A DNA stretch of 64,000 bases, from assembly GCA_963826165.1 (NCBI GenBank), contig CAWGWC010000003.1, positions 124,001 to 188,000 of the forward strand, in the 5' to 3' direction. Shown here piece by piece: positions 25,097 through 33,304 of this stretch (position 1 is its first letter; every line of letters starts with the position of its first letter). The stretch comes from JACVRW01 sp963826165. Lineage in GTDB: Bacteria; Actinomycetota; Thermoleophilia; Solirubrobacterales; Thermoleophilaceae. A program made the translations under genes and the position numbers. The notes below the pieces were generated by a model. That model did no database searches. It worked only from the letters and a program-made list of their open reading frames with translations, and had not been told where the DNA came from.

Positions 25097-25161
25097 TCTC
25101 ATCCTCACGGCACGCAGGGCCCAGCGCAAGGGCGCCGGGCCCAGACAGTCAGACTATGTAC

Positions 25162-25189
25162 ACAGTAACGCTGCAAAAGGTGAAGTCAA
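25162..25189 (-). promoter_or_regulatory. promoter of the sigma factor gene
   Basis: On the minus strand, TTGACT (25184-25189) and TACTGT (25162-25167) are separated by 16 bases, a near-consensus housekeeping promoter. The leader to the ATG at 25096 is about 60 bases. Confidence 0.65.
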
Positions 25190-25376
25190 GCGCCCCAAAG
25201 CGGTCTCCGCGCTGACTAGCCAGTCAACCAACACGGCCGAATCCTACTCGCTCCGATGGCGAAATCCGGAAGGCTCACGTACTGGACTTGTCCCCGGTTC
25301 GGGGCAGCGCCGAAACCTTTTTCGGCTCGCGTCACGTTCGCTCTGCCCGCTCGGCGCGGGACTACACTGGCGCCTC

Positions 25377-25757
25377 ATGGCTGAGGAAGACGGAGTTCTC
25401 GGAAATCTGCCCCGCTCGCGCCCGGGCAGGCGAAGCGAGAAGCGGAGCGCCGGCCGGCCCGCCGGCGCGGCGGAGGCTGCGGCCGGGAAGGCCGAGCAGG
25501 AGGATGCGCCCGCGGCCGAGACCGCGGCCGGTTCCGGACGGAGCGGCCGGGCGCGTCCGAGCGCCGCGCCCCGACGGTCCGGTGGGCCGCCTCGGCAAGA
25601 GCGCCGCCAGCCCGAGGATCCGCCGCGCGAAGCGCCGGCCTCCGGCGGCGATCCCATCACCGGCGCGGTGCGCGCCGCGGGAAAGCTGGCCGGCACCGGC
25701 GTGCATGTGGCCACCGCGGTGGCCAGGGAAGTCCTGCGCCGCCTGCCCCGGCCCTGA
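25377..25757 (+). CDS. basic, mostly disordered hypothetical protein
   Basis: A 126-aa protein rich in Arg, Ala, Pro and Gly. It begins MAEEDGVLGNLPRSRPGRRS, then runs through a long low-complexity region, and ends in a short amphipathic segment (ITGAVRAAGKLAGTGVHVAT) that might associate with membranes or DNA. The ATG follows TACACT (25363-25368) by eight bases, suggesting a leaderless message. It is divergent from rpoD. No function can be assigned. Confidence 0.6.
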   Translation: MAEEDGVLGNLPRSRPGRRSEKRSAGRPAGAAEAAAGKAEQEDAPAAETAAGSGRSGRARPSAAPRRSGGPPRQERRQPEDPPREAPASGGDPITGAVRAAGKLAGTGVHVATAVAREVLRRLPRP

Positions 25758-25788
25758 CTGCATCCGGTAGCTACCTGTCAAGTTGGTT

Positions 25789-25845
25789 GGCTCGGGACGA
25801 GCCTCAACAGCACGCCCGCGCCGGGCAAACTGCTCAGCGCGGGCG
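25789..25845. terminator. two hairpins between convergent genes
   Basis: A 6-bp stem with a 3-base loop (25789-25803) and a 9-bp GC stem with a 15-base loop (25813-25821 with 25837-25845) fill the gap between the plus gene ending at 25757 and the hsp20 gene ending at 25885. Either could end transcription in both directions; no U-runs. Confidence 0.45.
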
Positions 25846-25884
25846 CGCGTGTCGCCTATCGTCACCGACGCTCGGAGCGCTTCG

Positions 25885-26349
25885 CTACTGCTCGTCGCTG
25901 GACGTACCCTCCAAGGTTGGCTTACCGCCATTGTCACCAGTTCCGATGGAGACTCTGCGGGGCTTGACCTGTTCCGGCTTTGGGATCCGCACGGAGAGCA
26001 CGCCGCGATCGAAGTCCGCGCTCACGCCGTCTGGGTCAATGCCTTCGGGCATGGTCAGCTGACGCTGGAAGGGGCCGAAGGCGCGCTCGATGCGGTAGAA
26101 GCCGCGCTCTGTGCGCTCATGTTCGGCCTTGCGCTCGCCGGAGATGGTCAGCAGGCCGTTCTCGACCTCGATGCTGACGTCCTCGTCTTTGACCCCTGGT
26201 AGATCGGCCTTGAGCACGTAGTGGTCGTCGGCCTCGGTTAGGTCCATCGCGGGGGCCCAGCGCTGCGCCTGCACGGGGGTGTCGAACAGGCGGTCAAAGA
26301 GCCGGTCGACCTCGCGCGAGAAGGGCTCGGGCTTGATCAAGAGAGTCAT
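25885..26349 (-). CDS. Hsp20/alpha-crystallin small heat shock protein
   Basis: A 154-aa small chaperone. The alpha-crystallin domain spans about residues 40-135, with ADLPGVKDEDVSIEVENGLLTISGER and the G-x-L motif in GVLSVRIPK. The C-terminal tail carries the oligomerisation-type region. It binds unfolding proteins without ATP. The start ATG 26347-26349 has a strong AAAGGAGG eight bases upstream; longer ORF versions are shadow. A near-perfect promoter with an overlapping HspR-like inverted repeat precedes it, so heat-shock control is likely. Confidence 0.93.
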   Translation of the reverse strand: MTLLIKPEPFSREVDRLFDRLFDTPVQAQRWAPAMDLTEADDHYVLKADLPGVKDEDVSIEVENGLLTISGERKAEHERTERGFYRIERAFGPFQRQLTMPEGIDPDGVSADFDRGVLSVRIPKPEQVKPRRVSIGTGDNGGKPTLEGTSSDEQ

Positions 26350-26388
26350 TGGTCGCTCCTCCTTTCGGTCTTCACCAGAGCGGTGACC

Positions 26389-26418
26389 ATGATAAAACCT
26401 GAGTGACTTACTGTCAAG
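26389..26418 (-). promoter_or_regulatory. hsp20 promoter with HAIR-like HspR operator
   Basis: On the minus strand TTGACA (26412-26417), a 17-base spacer and TATCAT (26389-26394) make a near-consensus promoter. Bases 26398-26418 read CTTGACA-N7-ACTCAGG, matching the HspR HAIR box (CTTGAGT-N7-ACTCAAG) at 11 of 14 positions and covering the -35. Confidence 0.7.
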
Positions 26419-26450
26419 TTTTCCTGAGCAGACGGCCAGGAGGGCCCAGC

Positions 26451-26747
26451 ATGGATCCCGACAGACGACAGCAACTGGTAGAGCGCGTTTGGCTCTTGGA
26501 ACAGCTGCGCGCGGAGGCCAAAGCCCGAGCCCAGCGCGCAACGAGCGACGCGCAGCGAGCTCGAGACAACGCCGCGAACGCCGGGCAACAGGCGGCCGAG
26601 CTACACGAACAAGCGGCGAGCATCGGCGATCAGCTGGCAGATTTGCACGACCAGCTGGGTGAGTCCGCCGAAGCTGGCAAGGAGCGAGCCGACGCCCGAG
26701 CCGAACAACAGGAGGCAGAAGAAGAGCGCGCACGACAGCGTCGCTAG
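26451..26747 (+). CDS. small coiled-coil protein
   Basis: A 98-aa, highly charged protein dominated by Ala, Glu, Gln and Arg with heptad-like spacing from about residue 8 to the end, so probably one long coiled coil. No signal or membrane segment. Start ATG 26451 follows a CCAGGAGG ribosome-binding site. It is divergent from hsp20 and shares the intergenic region with its HspR-like site, so it might also be stress regulated. Family not recognised. Confidence 0.6.
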   Translation: MDPDRRQQLVERVWLLEQLRAEAKARAQRATSDAQRARDNAANAGQQAAELHEQAASIGDQLADLHDQLGESAEAGKERADARAEQQEAEEERARQRR

Positions 26748-26869
26748 GCCGCGCCTCACGATGACTTGAGGCGGTGCCTACGATCGCGCCCTTCCAGGTG
26801 ACCGGTCTGTCTCGTCCGCGCCGCCCCCACCCCGAGAACGAGCTCCCGGTTGAGGGTATGCTGGCCGCA

Positions 26870-27499
26870 ATGCCGACCGGCGCGAAGGATTCTCCTCGCT
26901 GCCTGATCGTCGACGACCATCCGGTGGTGCGAGCCGGCGTCAGAGCCGTCCTCGAGCAGGCCTTCACCGGCGCGCTGATCACGGACGCGGCGTCCGTCGA
27001 GGACGTCAACGACGTGGTCAACGGAGCGTCCCTCGACGTGGTGATCGTCGACCCCTGGCGAGCCGGGGTCGACGTGGCCCAGGTGGTGGGACGCCTACAG
27101 ACCGAGGTCAAGGCTCCGATCGTCGTCTTCACCTCCGACGGAGGCGCGAGACTGCTCAGCGAGGCGCTCAAGGCGGGGGTCAAGGGCTACGTGCGCAAGG
27201 ACTCGCCCTCGGAGGACCTCGTCCGCGCCATCCGCGCCGCCCGCTCGGGGGAGTTCTACGTCGATCCCGGCCTGTCGTCGACCATCGTGCTCGACGAGGG
27301 CGACCGGACGCTGAGCGCCCGTCAGCGCGAGATCCTGCAGATGCTGGCCAACGGCATGCAGACCGACACCGTGGCCGAGAAGCTCGGCCTCTCCACAGAG
27401 ACCGTGCGCACTCACACCAAGCGCATCCTGGCCAAGCTCGAAGCCTCGACCCGCACCCAGGCCGTGGCCATCGGCATCCGCCACGGCCTCATCGAGTGA
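26870..27499 (+). CDS. LuxR/NarL-type response regulator
   Basis: A 209-aa two-domain regulator. The receiver domain has acidic pocket DD at residues 15-16, phosphoacceptor Asp61 and a Lys in GYVRKDSP. The C-terminal LuxR HTH spans LSARQREILQMLANGM...VRTHTKRILAKL. The ATG 26870 is seven bases after TATGCT (26857-26862), implying a leaderless message; ATG 26858 is an alternative. No histidine kinase is adjacent, so the partner is unknown. The stop overlaps the GTG of the GntR gene. Confidence 0.85.
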   Translation: MPTGAKDSPRCLIVDDHPVVRAGVRAVLEQAFTGALITDAASVEDVNDVVNGASLDVVIVDPWRAGVDVAQVVGRLQTEVKAPIVVFTSDGGARLLSEALKAGVKGYVRKDSPSEDLVRAIRAARSGEFYVDPGLSSTIVLDEGDRTLSARQREILQMLANGMQTDTVAEKLGLSTETVRTHTKRILAKLEASTRTQAVAIGIRHGLIE

Positions 27500-28140
27500 G
27501 CGCCCGGCAGCCGCGGGCCCAGATCCCCCTCTCCACCGTCGACGCCCTCGCCGAGGCACTGCGGCAGCGCATCCTCGCGGGCGACCTGCCGCCGGGCACG
27601 CCGCTGCGGGAAGCGGCCCTGTCCCGCGAGTACGACGTGGCGCGCCACTCACTTCGCTCGGCTCTGCGCGCTCTCCAGGGCGAGGGGCTCGTTCAGATCG
27701 AGCCCAACCGGGGCGCCCGCGTGACCAGCCTGTCGGCCGACGACGTCCGCGGCCTGTCGGAGTTGCGCACGGCCCTCGAGGTCGAGGCCGCCCGGCGGGC
27801 CCTTCAAATGGGCGACGGCCGGCTGCCCGAGCGAGTGCACGCTTCGGCTGCCCGGCTGGCCGCCCTGTGTCGCCGGCAGCGGCCTTCGTGGGGCGCCGTG
27901 GCGGAGGCGCACGAGGACCTGCATCATCAGATCGTGGTGGCCGGAGACAGCGCGCGCATCGCCGCGGTGCACCGGCAGGCGGGCGCGGAGCTGAGGCTGT
28001 TCGTCCTGCAACTGCCGCCCTCGTGGACCTTCGAGCGGATGGCGAGCGATCACCTGGCGCTCGTGACCGAGCTGGAGAGGGAAGGGCCCGAGGCTCTCCG
28101 GCCTCACATCGCCGAGTCCACGGCGGCACTGCTCAACTAA
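27496..28140 (+). CDS. GntR family regulator, FCD (FadR C-terminal) subfamily
   Basis: A 214-aa regulator starting at GTG 27496-27498 (GTGA overlap). The winged helix covers about residues 15-80 (LRQRILAGDLPPGTPLREAAL, then VARHSLRSALRALQGEGLVQ). The all-helical FCD domain follows, with candidate metal ligands in EDLHHQIV. Members respond to small carboxylates. It is coupled to a response regulator, an unusual pairing. It converges on the PHP hydrolase with a CTAA stop overlap. Confidence 0.85.
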   Translation: MSARQPRAQIPLSTVDALAEALRQRILAGDLPPGTPLREAALSREYDVARHSLRSALRALQGEGLVQIEPNRGARVTSLSADDVRGLSELRTALEVEAARRALQMGDGRLPERVHASAARLAALCRRQRPSWGAVAEAHEDLHHQIVVAGDSARIAAVHRQAGAELRLFVLQLPPSWTFERMASDHLALVTELEREGPEALRPHIAESTAALLN

Positions 28141-29576
28141 CGGCCCGAGGAGCGCAGGAACACCGGGTTGGTCAGCGCCACCATCGTCGCGTCGGGCCGG
28201 CGGATCTCCACGCGCACGTAGCGCGCCGCTTCCGCGGTGGTGACGAAGGTCAGCCGCTCGTCGGCGCTCGTGACCGGGACGGTGGCCTGGTTTCCCTTGG
28301 ATGTGTGCCAGGTGGCGATCGTGCCCGCTGCTCCGCGCACCCTCAGGCGAAAGCGGACCGGCGCGTCCGCCGGCGCGGTCAGGCGCTCGCCGAGGCCGGC
28401 CGACCCAGTCGAGGAAGCCGCCTCGAGCTCGAGGCCCACGGACGACGACTCGGCCACGTACGAGCGGCCGGCCCGGATGCCGTCGAGGATCGCGCCGCGG
28501 CTGAGGGCACGCGCGCCCACCACGGTCTGCGGCAGTCCGATCACCTGGCCGGGACGGTGCGAGTCGCTGGCCCCGCCGGTGACGAGGGTGTCGAGGCCCA
28601 GGCGAAGCAGGGCGTCCCAGGTCTGGACGGCGAGGCCGTCGTCGAACGTCCACGGCCCGTTCCAGACCTCGATCGCATCGATGCCGGCGTAGCCGAAGCG
28701 CCAGTCGCAGCCCTTGAACGGGCAATAGGGATGGTTGGCCACGGCGAGGCCTCCCACACGGTGAATCTGGCGAAGGAAGCGAGGCAGCACTCCGTCCTCC
28801 GGGCGGTAACGCCAGTCGATCCACTGGCCCGGCCTGAGTCCCAGGGCGTTGAAGTGACCTCCGCGCGTGGTGATCTCCTCGCCCGCGATGATCAGGAGGT
28901 CGCGCCGGGCGTGGCGGCCCCAGATGTCGTTGGCCGTGGTGGTGTTGTGCTCGGTGGAGACCATGAAGTCCAGCCCCTCTGCGCGTGCGCCGCTCACGAT
29001 CTGCTCCGGTGTCCAGCTCCCGTCGGAGTGGACGCTGTGCAGGTGGAGGTCGCCCCGGTACCAGCCGGGCGCGCCGCTCACGAAGGTCGGCGCGGGTCGC
29101 GGGCGGAATCTCCGGCCCGGGCGCCCGTAGGTCAGGGTGATGGTCGCCTTCCAGTCGATGCCCTGCGGCCCCACCTGGTAGGGCCCGAGGATCAGGTTCC
29201 AGCGGCCCGCTTCGATCCGTCCGGGGACGTAGCCGGGCGTGGCCTGCGAGCGCGAGATGCTGAACTCCGAGCGTGCGCCGCCGGACCAGCCGCGGAAGCC
29301 GCGATCGTTGCCCAGGTCGTAGCCGTCCGGGTCGAAGACGCCGATGTCGAGCGCGTTCGCGCCACCGGCGCGGTCGTACTCGTAGGCGACGCTCAGCTCA
29401 CGCACGCCCCGCGGGACGTCGAAGGGCACGTACAGCCAGTCGGGGCGGTCCGAGGTGATCCGGCCCTGCTTGACGATGACCTCCGGGCCCGCACTCGCGG
29501 CGAGAGTCGTGGCGGGCAGAGCGGCGCAGAGGATCGCGCCGATCAGGGTGGCGGTGAGCTTCGCTGCGATCGTCAT
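28137..29576 (-). CDS. exported CehA/McbA-type PHP-domain metallohydrolase
   Basis: A 479-aa protein from ATG 29574-29576. A signal peptide (TLIGAILCAALPATTLAAS) is followed by a beta-rich domain of about 130 residues. The PHP domain then starts at WYRGDLHLHSVHSDG, continues with STEHN and EEITTRGGHFN, and closes with GGASDSHRPG, giving the metal-binding His and Asp set. A C-terminal beta domain follows. CehA-type enzymes hydrolyse phosphoesters or carbamates; the substrate here is unknown. A TTG six codons upstream is a less likely start. It is secreted or surface-associated by inference. Confidence 0.82.
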   Translation of the reverse strand: MTIAAKLTATLIGAILCAALPATTLAASAGPEVIVKQGRITSDRPDWLYVPFDVPRGVRELSVAYEYDRAGGANALDIGVFDPDGYDLGNDRGFRGWSGGARSEFSISRSQATPGYVPGRIEAGRWNLILGPYQVGPQGIDWKATITLTYGRPGRRFRPRPAPTFVSGAPGWYRGDLHLHSVHSDGSWTPEQIVSGARAEGLDFMVSTEHNTTTANDIWGRHARRDLLIIAGEEITTRGGHFNALGLRPGQWIDWRYRPEDGVLPRFLRQIHRVGGLAVANHPYCPFKGCDWRFGYAGIDAIEVWNGPWTFDDGLAVQTWDALLRLGLDTLVTGGASDSHRPGQVIGLPQTVVGARALSRGAILDGIRAGRSYVAESSSVGLELEAASSTGSAGLGERLTAPADAPVRFRLRVRGAAGTIATWHTSKGNQATVPVTSADERLTFVTTAEAARYVRVEIRRPDATMVALTNPVFLRSSGR

Positions 29577-29647
29577 CGGGGAAGAGGTTCCCAAGTCCGG
29601 CTCGCGTCATGTGACCCGCGGGTGAAGGCCGGTGGGAAGATGCGCGC

Positions 29648-30829
29648 GTGCTGATCCCCATCGACGAGGCCCGCCGGATCGTGCTCGAGCACGTCCGCCC
29701 CCTGGAGGACGAGCCGGTCTCGCTGGCGGCGGCCTCCGGGCGGATCCTGTCCGAGGACGTGGCCAGCGGCATCGACGTCCCCCCGTTCGACTCGTCGGCG
29801 ATGGACGGCTTCGCCGTGGTGGCCGGGCCGGGGGGCGAGCTCGAGGTGGTGGGCGAGACGCGGGCCGGTCATCCCTGGCCCGAGCGGCTGGACGAAGGAA
29901 ATGCGGTCCGCATCTCCACCGGCGCGGCCGTGCCGGCGGGCGCCACCGGCGTGGTTCCGGTCGAGCGCACCGAGGGCGAGGGCCGGCGCGTGTGGGTGGA
30001 GGAGGTGGCCGAGGGAGCGAACATCCGCCGTGCCGGCGAGGACGTGCAGACCGGCGACGTCGTGCTTCGGCGCGGCACGCCTCTGGGCCCGGCCGAGCTG
30101 GGGGTGGCCGCGTCGGTGGGCCGGGCCGAGCTGCGCTGCGCCCGCAGGCCGCGGGTCGGGCTGCTCGTGACCGGTGACGAGCTCACGCCTCCCGGGCAGC
30201 CACTCGGCGCGGGCCGGATCTACTCCTCCAACGGCTATGCGCTGGCGGCGCTGGTGGAGCGCGCGGGGGGCGAGCTCACCGGCTGGAGCACGGTTCCCGA
30301 CACCGCCGAAGGCACGGCAGAGGCGATCGCGGGCGCCCTGGGCGCGGCCGACGTGCTGATCGTCTCCGGTGGGGTCTCGGTGGGGCCGCATGACCACGTG
30401 AAGGGCGCCCTGCGCGGTCTCGACGTGGAGGAGCGCTTCTGGGGCGTGTCCCTTCGGCCGGGCAAGCCCACATGGTTCGGTACGCGCCAGAACGTGATCG
30501 CCTTCGGCCTGCCCGGGAACCCTGTCTCGGCGATGGTCACCTTCCAGCTCTTCGTCCGCCCGGCCCTCGCGGCCCTGCAGGGCGCCGATCCATCGGCCGC
30601 CCGCACCGCCGCGTTCCTCGATCAGCCGGTGGACCGCAACCCGGTCCGAGAGCAGGCCGTGCGCGTGTTCCTGCGCCACGGTCCGGGCGATGGCCTGCAC
30701 GCCGATCCCACCGGCGCCCAGGGCTCGCACATCCTCACCTCGATGGTCGGCGCGGACGGCCTGGCCCTGATCGCGTCCGGCGAAGGCCAGGCCGCGGCCG
30801 GCGAGCTGGTGGAGGTCGAGCTCCTGTGA
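29648..30829 (+). CDS. moeA: molybdopterin molybdotransferase MoeA
   Basis: A 393-aa MoeA. It has SSAMDGFAV (about residues 49-57), RISTGAAVPAGA, the MoCF-binding core with TGDEL and SNGYAL, and the signature GLPGNPVSAMVTF, followed by domain IV. It inserts molybdate into molybdopterin-AMP in the cytoplasm. The start is GTG 29648. The stop overlaps the next gene start (GTGA). No other molybdenum-cofactor gene is in the window. Confidence 0.93.
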   Translation: MLIPIDEARRIVLEHVRPLEDEPVSLAAASGRILSEDVASGIDVPPFDSSAMDGFAVVAGPGGELEVVGETRAGHPWPERLDEGNAVRISTGAAVPAGATGVVPVERTEGEGRRVWVEEVAEGANIRRAGEDVQTGDVVLRRGTPLGPAELGVAASVGRAELRCARRPRVGLLVTGDELTPPGQPLGAGRIYSSNGYALAALVERAGGELTGWSTVPDTAEGTAEAIAGALGAADVLIVSGGVSVGPHDHVKGALRGLDVEERFWGVSLRPGKPTWFGTRQNVIAFGLPGNPVSAMVTFQLFVRPALAALQGADPSAARTAAFLDQPVDRNPVREQAVRVFLRHGPGDGLHADPTGAQGSHILTSMVGADGLALIASGEGQAAAGELVEVELL

Positions 30830-31527
30830 GGCCGCGAAGCCCACGCCGGCTGCTCGAGCGCCGCCGTCGCGCGCGCGCACGCGTGACGATCGTCGACGAG
30901 CCGCGCTCGGACTACTCCGCCGACGGCTCCATCGGCTCGAAGCAGTCCGCCGACGTGACGGTGCCCCGCCCGGACCTCGAGCGGATGTGGTCGGCGGAGT
31001 ATCTCGAGCGCCTCGCCCGCACCTACTGGAGCTTCCTGAGCCGCTTCTCGCTCGGCATCCTGCGCGTGCTCTACACCGACGACGCGCGCGACGTCGTGGT
31101 GTTGCGGCGGCCGTTTCTCCTGCTTCGCTTCCACAAGCCCGAGTACCACCTCGAGGCCGACGGCGGAACGGTCACCTGGCCGATCGAGAAGGGGCTACTG
31201 GTGGCGCCCGCGGGCAGAGACGGGCGGGGGTATCTGCGTCTGACGGTCTCGCGCACCGACCCGGAGGACGACTCGAAGGACGAGGTCACGGTCACCCTCT
31301 CCTCGGAGGTCGTGAACTTCTACCCGCTGATCGCGGGCTGGGGCTGGTTCGCCAAGGTCGGCCGGCTGCTCTACAACCAGACCCAGCTGCGGATCCACGT
31401 GATCGTCACGCACGCCTTCCTGCGCTCGCTGGCCAACCTCGAGCTCGAGGAGTCGCGCGTGGGAGCGCTCAGCCGGCCTTCTCCCCCGTTATCTCCCGCA
31501 GCTTCGCCCGGTCGTGACGAGCCGTGA
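30826..31527 (+). CDS. conserved hypothetical protein downstream of moeA
   Basis: A 233-aa protein starting at GTG 30826 within the moeA stop. A very basic N-terminus (about 25 residues) precedes a conserved-looking core with MWSAEYLERLARTYWSFLSRF, VVVLRRPFLLLRF and a beta-rich WPIEKGLLVAP region. Near the C-terminus is FYPLIAGWGWFAKVG and an aromatic helix. There are no clear membrane spans. I recall similar actinobacterial proteins but know no function. The last 19 codons overlap the convergent glpX gene. Confidence 0.65.
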   Translation: MRPRSPRRLLERRRRARARVTIVDEPRSDYSADGSIGSKQSADVTVPRPDLERMWSAEYLERLARTYWSFLSRFSLGILRVLYTDDARDVVVLRRPFLLLRFHKPEYHLEADGGTVTWPIEKGLLVAPAGRDGRGYLRLTVSRTDPEDDSKDEVTVTLSSEVVNFYPLIAGWGWFAKVGRLLYNQTQLRIHVIVTHAFLRSLANLELEESRVGALSRPSPPLSPAASPGRDEP

Positions 31528-32464
31528 TGGTGCGCACCGTGCCAGAGCGCGAGCGCATCGAGATCGACTCGGTGGTGGCGCCCTCCCGGCCGCTGAAGTG
31601 GACGCCTTCGAGCATCTCGCCGTCGGTGACCCCGGTGGCCGCGAAGAAGATGTCGTTGCCTGACACGAGCCGGTCGCGGTCGAGGATCTCGTCGAGGTCA
31701 TAGTCCGCCTCGAGCGCGGCGTTGCGCTCCTCGTCGGACCGCGGCCACAGGCGGCCGAGGATCTGGCCGTTGGTGCACTTGATCGCGGCCGCCGCCAGCA
31801 CGCCCTCGGGGGTGCCGCCGATGCCGTACAGCAGATCCACGGCGGAGCCCTCCGTGACCGCGGCGAGCGCGGCGGACACGTCGCCGTGGGGAATCAGCCG
31901 CACCCGTGCACCCGCCTCGCGAACCTCTCTGATCGCGTCCTCGTGCCGGGGCCGGTCGAGCATGATCACCACGATGTCGCCCACCGGGACCTCCTTCTCG
32001 CGCGCCATCAGCGCGAGCGTCTCCGAGAGCGGCCGGTCGAGGTCGAGCACATGGGCCAGGCTCGGCGAGGTGGCCATCTTCAGCATGTAGACGCAGGGTC
32101 CGGGATCGAACATTGTGCCCCGCTCGGCCAGAGCAATGGTGGCGATGGCGTTGGGGAGCCCGTTGGCGCACAGCTCGGTCCCCTCGAGCGGGTCCACCGC
32201 GATGTCCACCTGCGGCTCTGTGCCGTCGCCGATCTGCTCGCCGTTGTAGAGCATGGGCGCCTCGTCCTTCTCGCCCTCCCCGATCACCACCACGCCATCC
32301 ATGGAGACGGTGTCGAGCAACAGTCTCATGGCGTCGACGGCCGCGCCGTCGGCGCCCTCCTTGTCCCCCCGGCCGATCCAACGTGCGCACGCGAGCGCGG
32401 CGTACTCGGTGGTGCGCACCAGTTCCATGGCCAGGTTGCGCCCGGGCCGGGCTTCGGTCTCCAT
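31469..32464 (-). CDS. glpX: class II fructose-1,6-bisphosphatase GlpX
   Basis: A 331-aa enzyme that removes the 1-phosphate of fructose-1,6-bisphosphate in gluconeogenesis. Metal- and phosphate-binding motifs GEGEKDEAPML (about residues 62-72) and DPLEGT (about 91-96) are intact, as is YGIGGTPEGV near residue 210. Length is standard for actinobacterial GlpX. The ATG is 32462-32464, with a short gap to the upstream membrane-protein gene, so they may be cotranscribed. The 3' end overlaps the moeA-linked gene by 59 bases. Confidence 0.93.
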   Translation of the reverse strand: METEARPGRNLAMELVRTTEYAALACARWIGRGDKEGADGAAVDAMRLLLDTVSMDGVVVIGEGEKDEAPMLYNGEQIGDGTEPQVDIAVDPLEGTELCANGLPNAIATIALAERGTMFDPGPCVYMLKMATSPSLAHVLDLDRPLSETLALMAREKEVPVGDIVVIMLDRPRHEDAIREVREAGARVRLIPHGDVSAALAAVTEGSAVDLLYGIGGTPEGVLAAAAIKCTNGQILGRLWPRSDEERNAALEADYDLDEILDRDRLVSGNDIFFAATGVTDGEMLEGVHFSGREGATTESISMRSRSGTVRTITARHDRAKLREITGEKAG

Positions 32465-32490
32465 CGCGCGGACGCTACCGCGCCCCGGGA

Positions 32491-32991
32491 TCAGATGACG
32501 CCGGGCGGCTTCTTGGGGTCGCCGTAGATGGCCTGGCGCAGATAGCCGGCCACCATCAGCCCGGCCGACGCGATCAGGGCCACGAAGTAGCCGATGCTAA
32601 GGCCGATGTCGACGCTGTCGCCGGGGCGGCCCAGGATGATCCCGTTGCACAGGATCAGCATGAAGGCGACGATGCCCACGATCATCGTCACCTCACCGGG
32701 CTTCCAGGTGAGCCGGTGGCCGCGCGCGATGATCCAGGAGAGGATGAACGGCGCCGTGCAGGCCAGCACGAGCAGCCAGTCGAGCGTGGAGAACACCTGC
32801 CAGGCATTGGCCGTGTCGCCCCCGCTGCGTCCGGCGATCACCGAGTTCGGATTTGTTTCGCTGCTGCTGAACCAGGGCAGCCAGAGCGAGACCAAGAGCA
32901 CGAGCGCGGAGCCCATCCCCATGTACTCGCCGGGCGTGAGCCGCGACCAGTCGAGGTAGCCGCCCCTCTCCTCAGCCCTGGACGCTTCCAT
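32491..32991 (-). CDS. four-TM membrane protein
   Basis: A 166-aa protein starting at ATG 32989-32991 with a short charged N-terminus and four transmembrane segments: a first containing ALVLLVSLWLPWFS, one around WLLVLACTAPFILSW, one with VTMIVGIVAFMLILC, and a C-terminal SIGYFVALIASAGLMVAGYL. The C-terminal GDPKKPPGVI is cytosolic. No motif beyond topology. It lies 27 bases upstream of glpX on the same strand and is divergent from dodecin. Upstream extensions of the frame are shadow. Confidence 0.65.
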   Translation of the reverse strand: MEASRAEERGGYLDWSRLTPGEYMGMGSALVLLVSLWLPWFSSSETNPNSVIAGRSGGDTANAWQVFSTLDWLLVLACTAPFILSWIIARGHRLTWKPGEVTMIVGIVAFMLILCNGIILGRPGDSVDIGLSIGYFVALIASAGLMVAGYLRQAIYGDPKKPPGVI

Positions 32992-33043
32992 CACGCCGCA
33001 GGCTACATCGGAAGCTCTGGCCCCGCCAACGAAAGGAGTCACA

Positions 33044-33250
33044 GTGGCCGTTACCAAGATCATCGAGGTGGTGGGCAGCTCTCCGGAGAGCTCCGACGGA
33101 GCGGTCAGGGCCGCGCTCGAGGACGCCCGCCAGAGCCTGCGCAACATCAAGGCCGTGGACGTGGTCTCGACCGGCCTCCGAGGCGAGAACCTCGACGAGT
33201 GGCGAGCCCTCGTGCGGATCTCCTTCCTCGTGGAGCGCGTCTCGGAGTAG
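33044..33250 (+). CDS. dodecin family flavin-binding protein
   Basis: A 68-aa dodecin. MAVTKIIEVVGSSPESSDGAV at the start, the Trp in LDEWRALVRISFLVE that stacks on flavin, and the total length all fit. Dodecamers store or buffer FMN, riboflavin or CoA. The start is GTG 33044 behind a clear AAAGGAG site. It sits alone, divergent from a membrane protein and 54 bases before egtB. Confidence 0.9.
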   Translation: MAVTKIIEVVGSSPESSDGAVRAALEDARQSLRNIKAVDVVSTGLRGENLDEWRALVRISFLVERVSE

Positions 33251-33304
33251 GCGCTCGCGTGTAACGCACGCGGAGCAGGCGAGACGGAGCGTCGAGCCCC
33301 GCCC

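Noticed and set aside
25097..25376. Possible small gene or RNA upstream of rpoD
   Set aside because: The about 280-base region contains a good rpoD promoter and the -10 of the 25377 gene; I saw no ORF with an RBS or conserved RNA structure.
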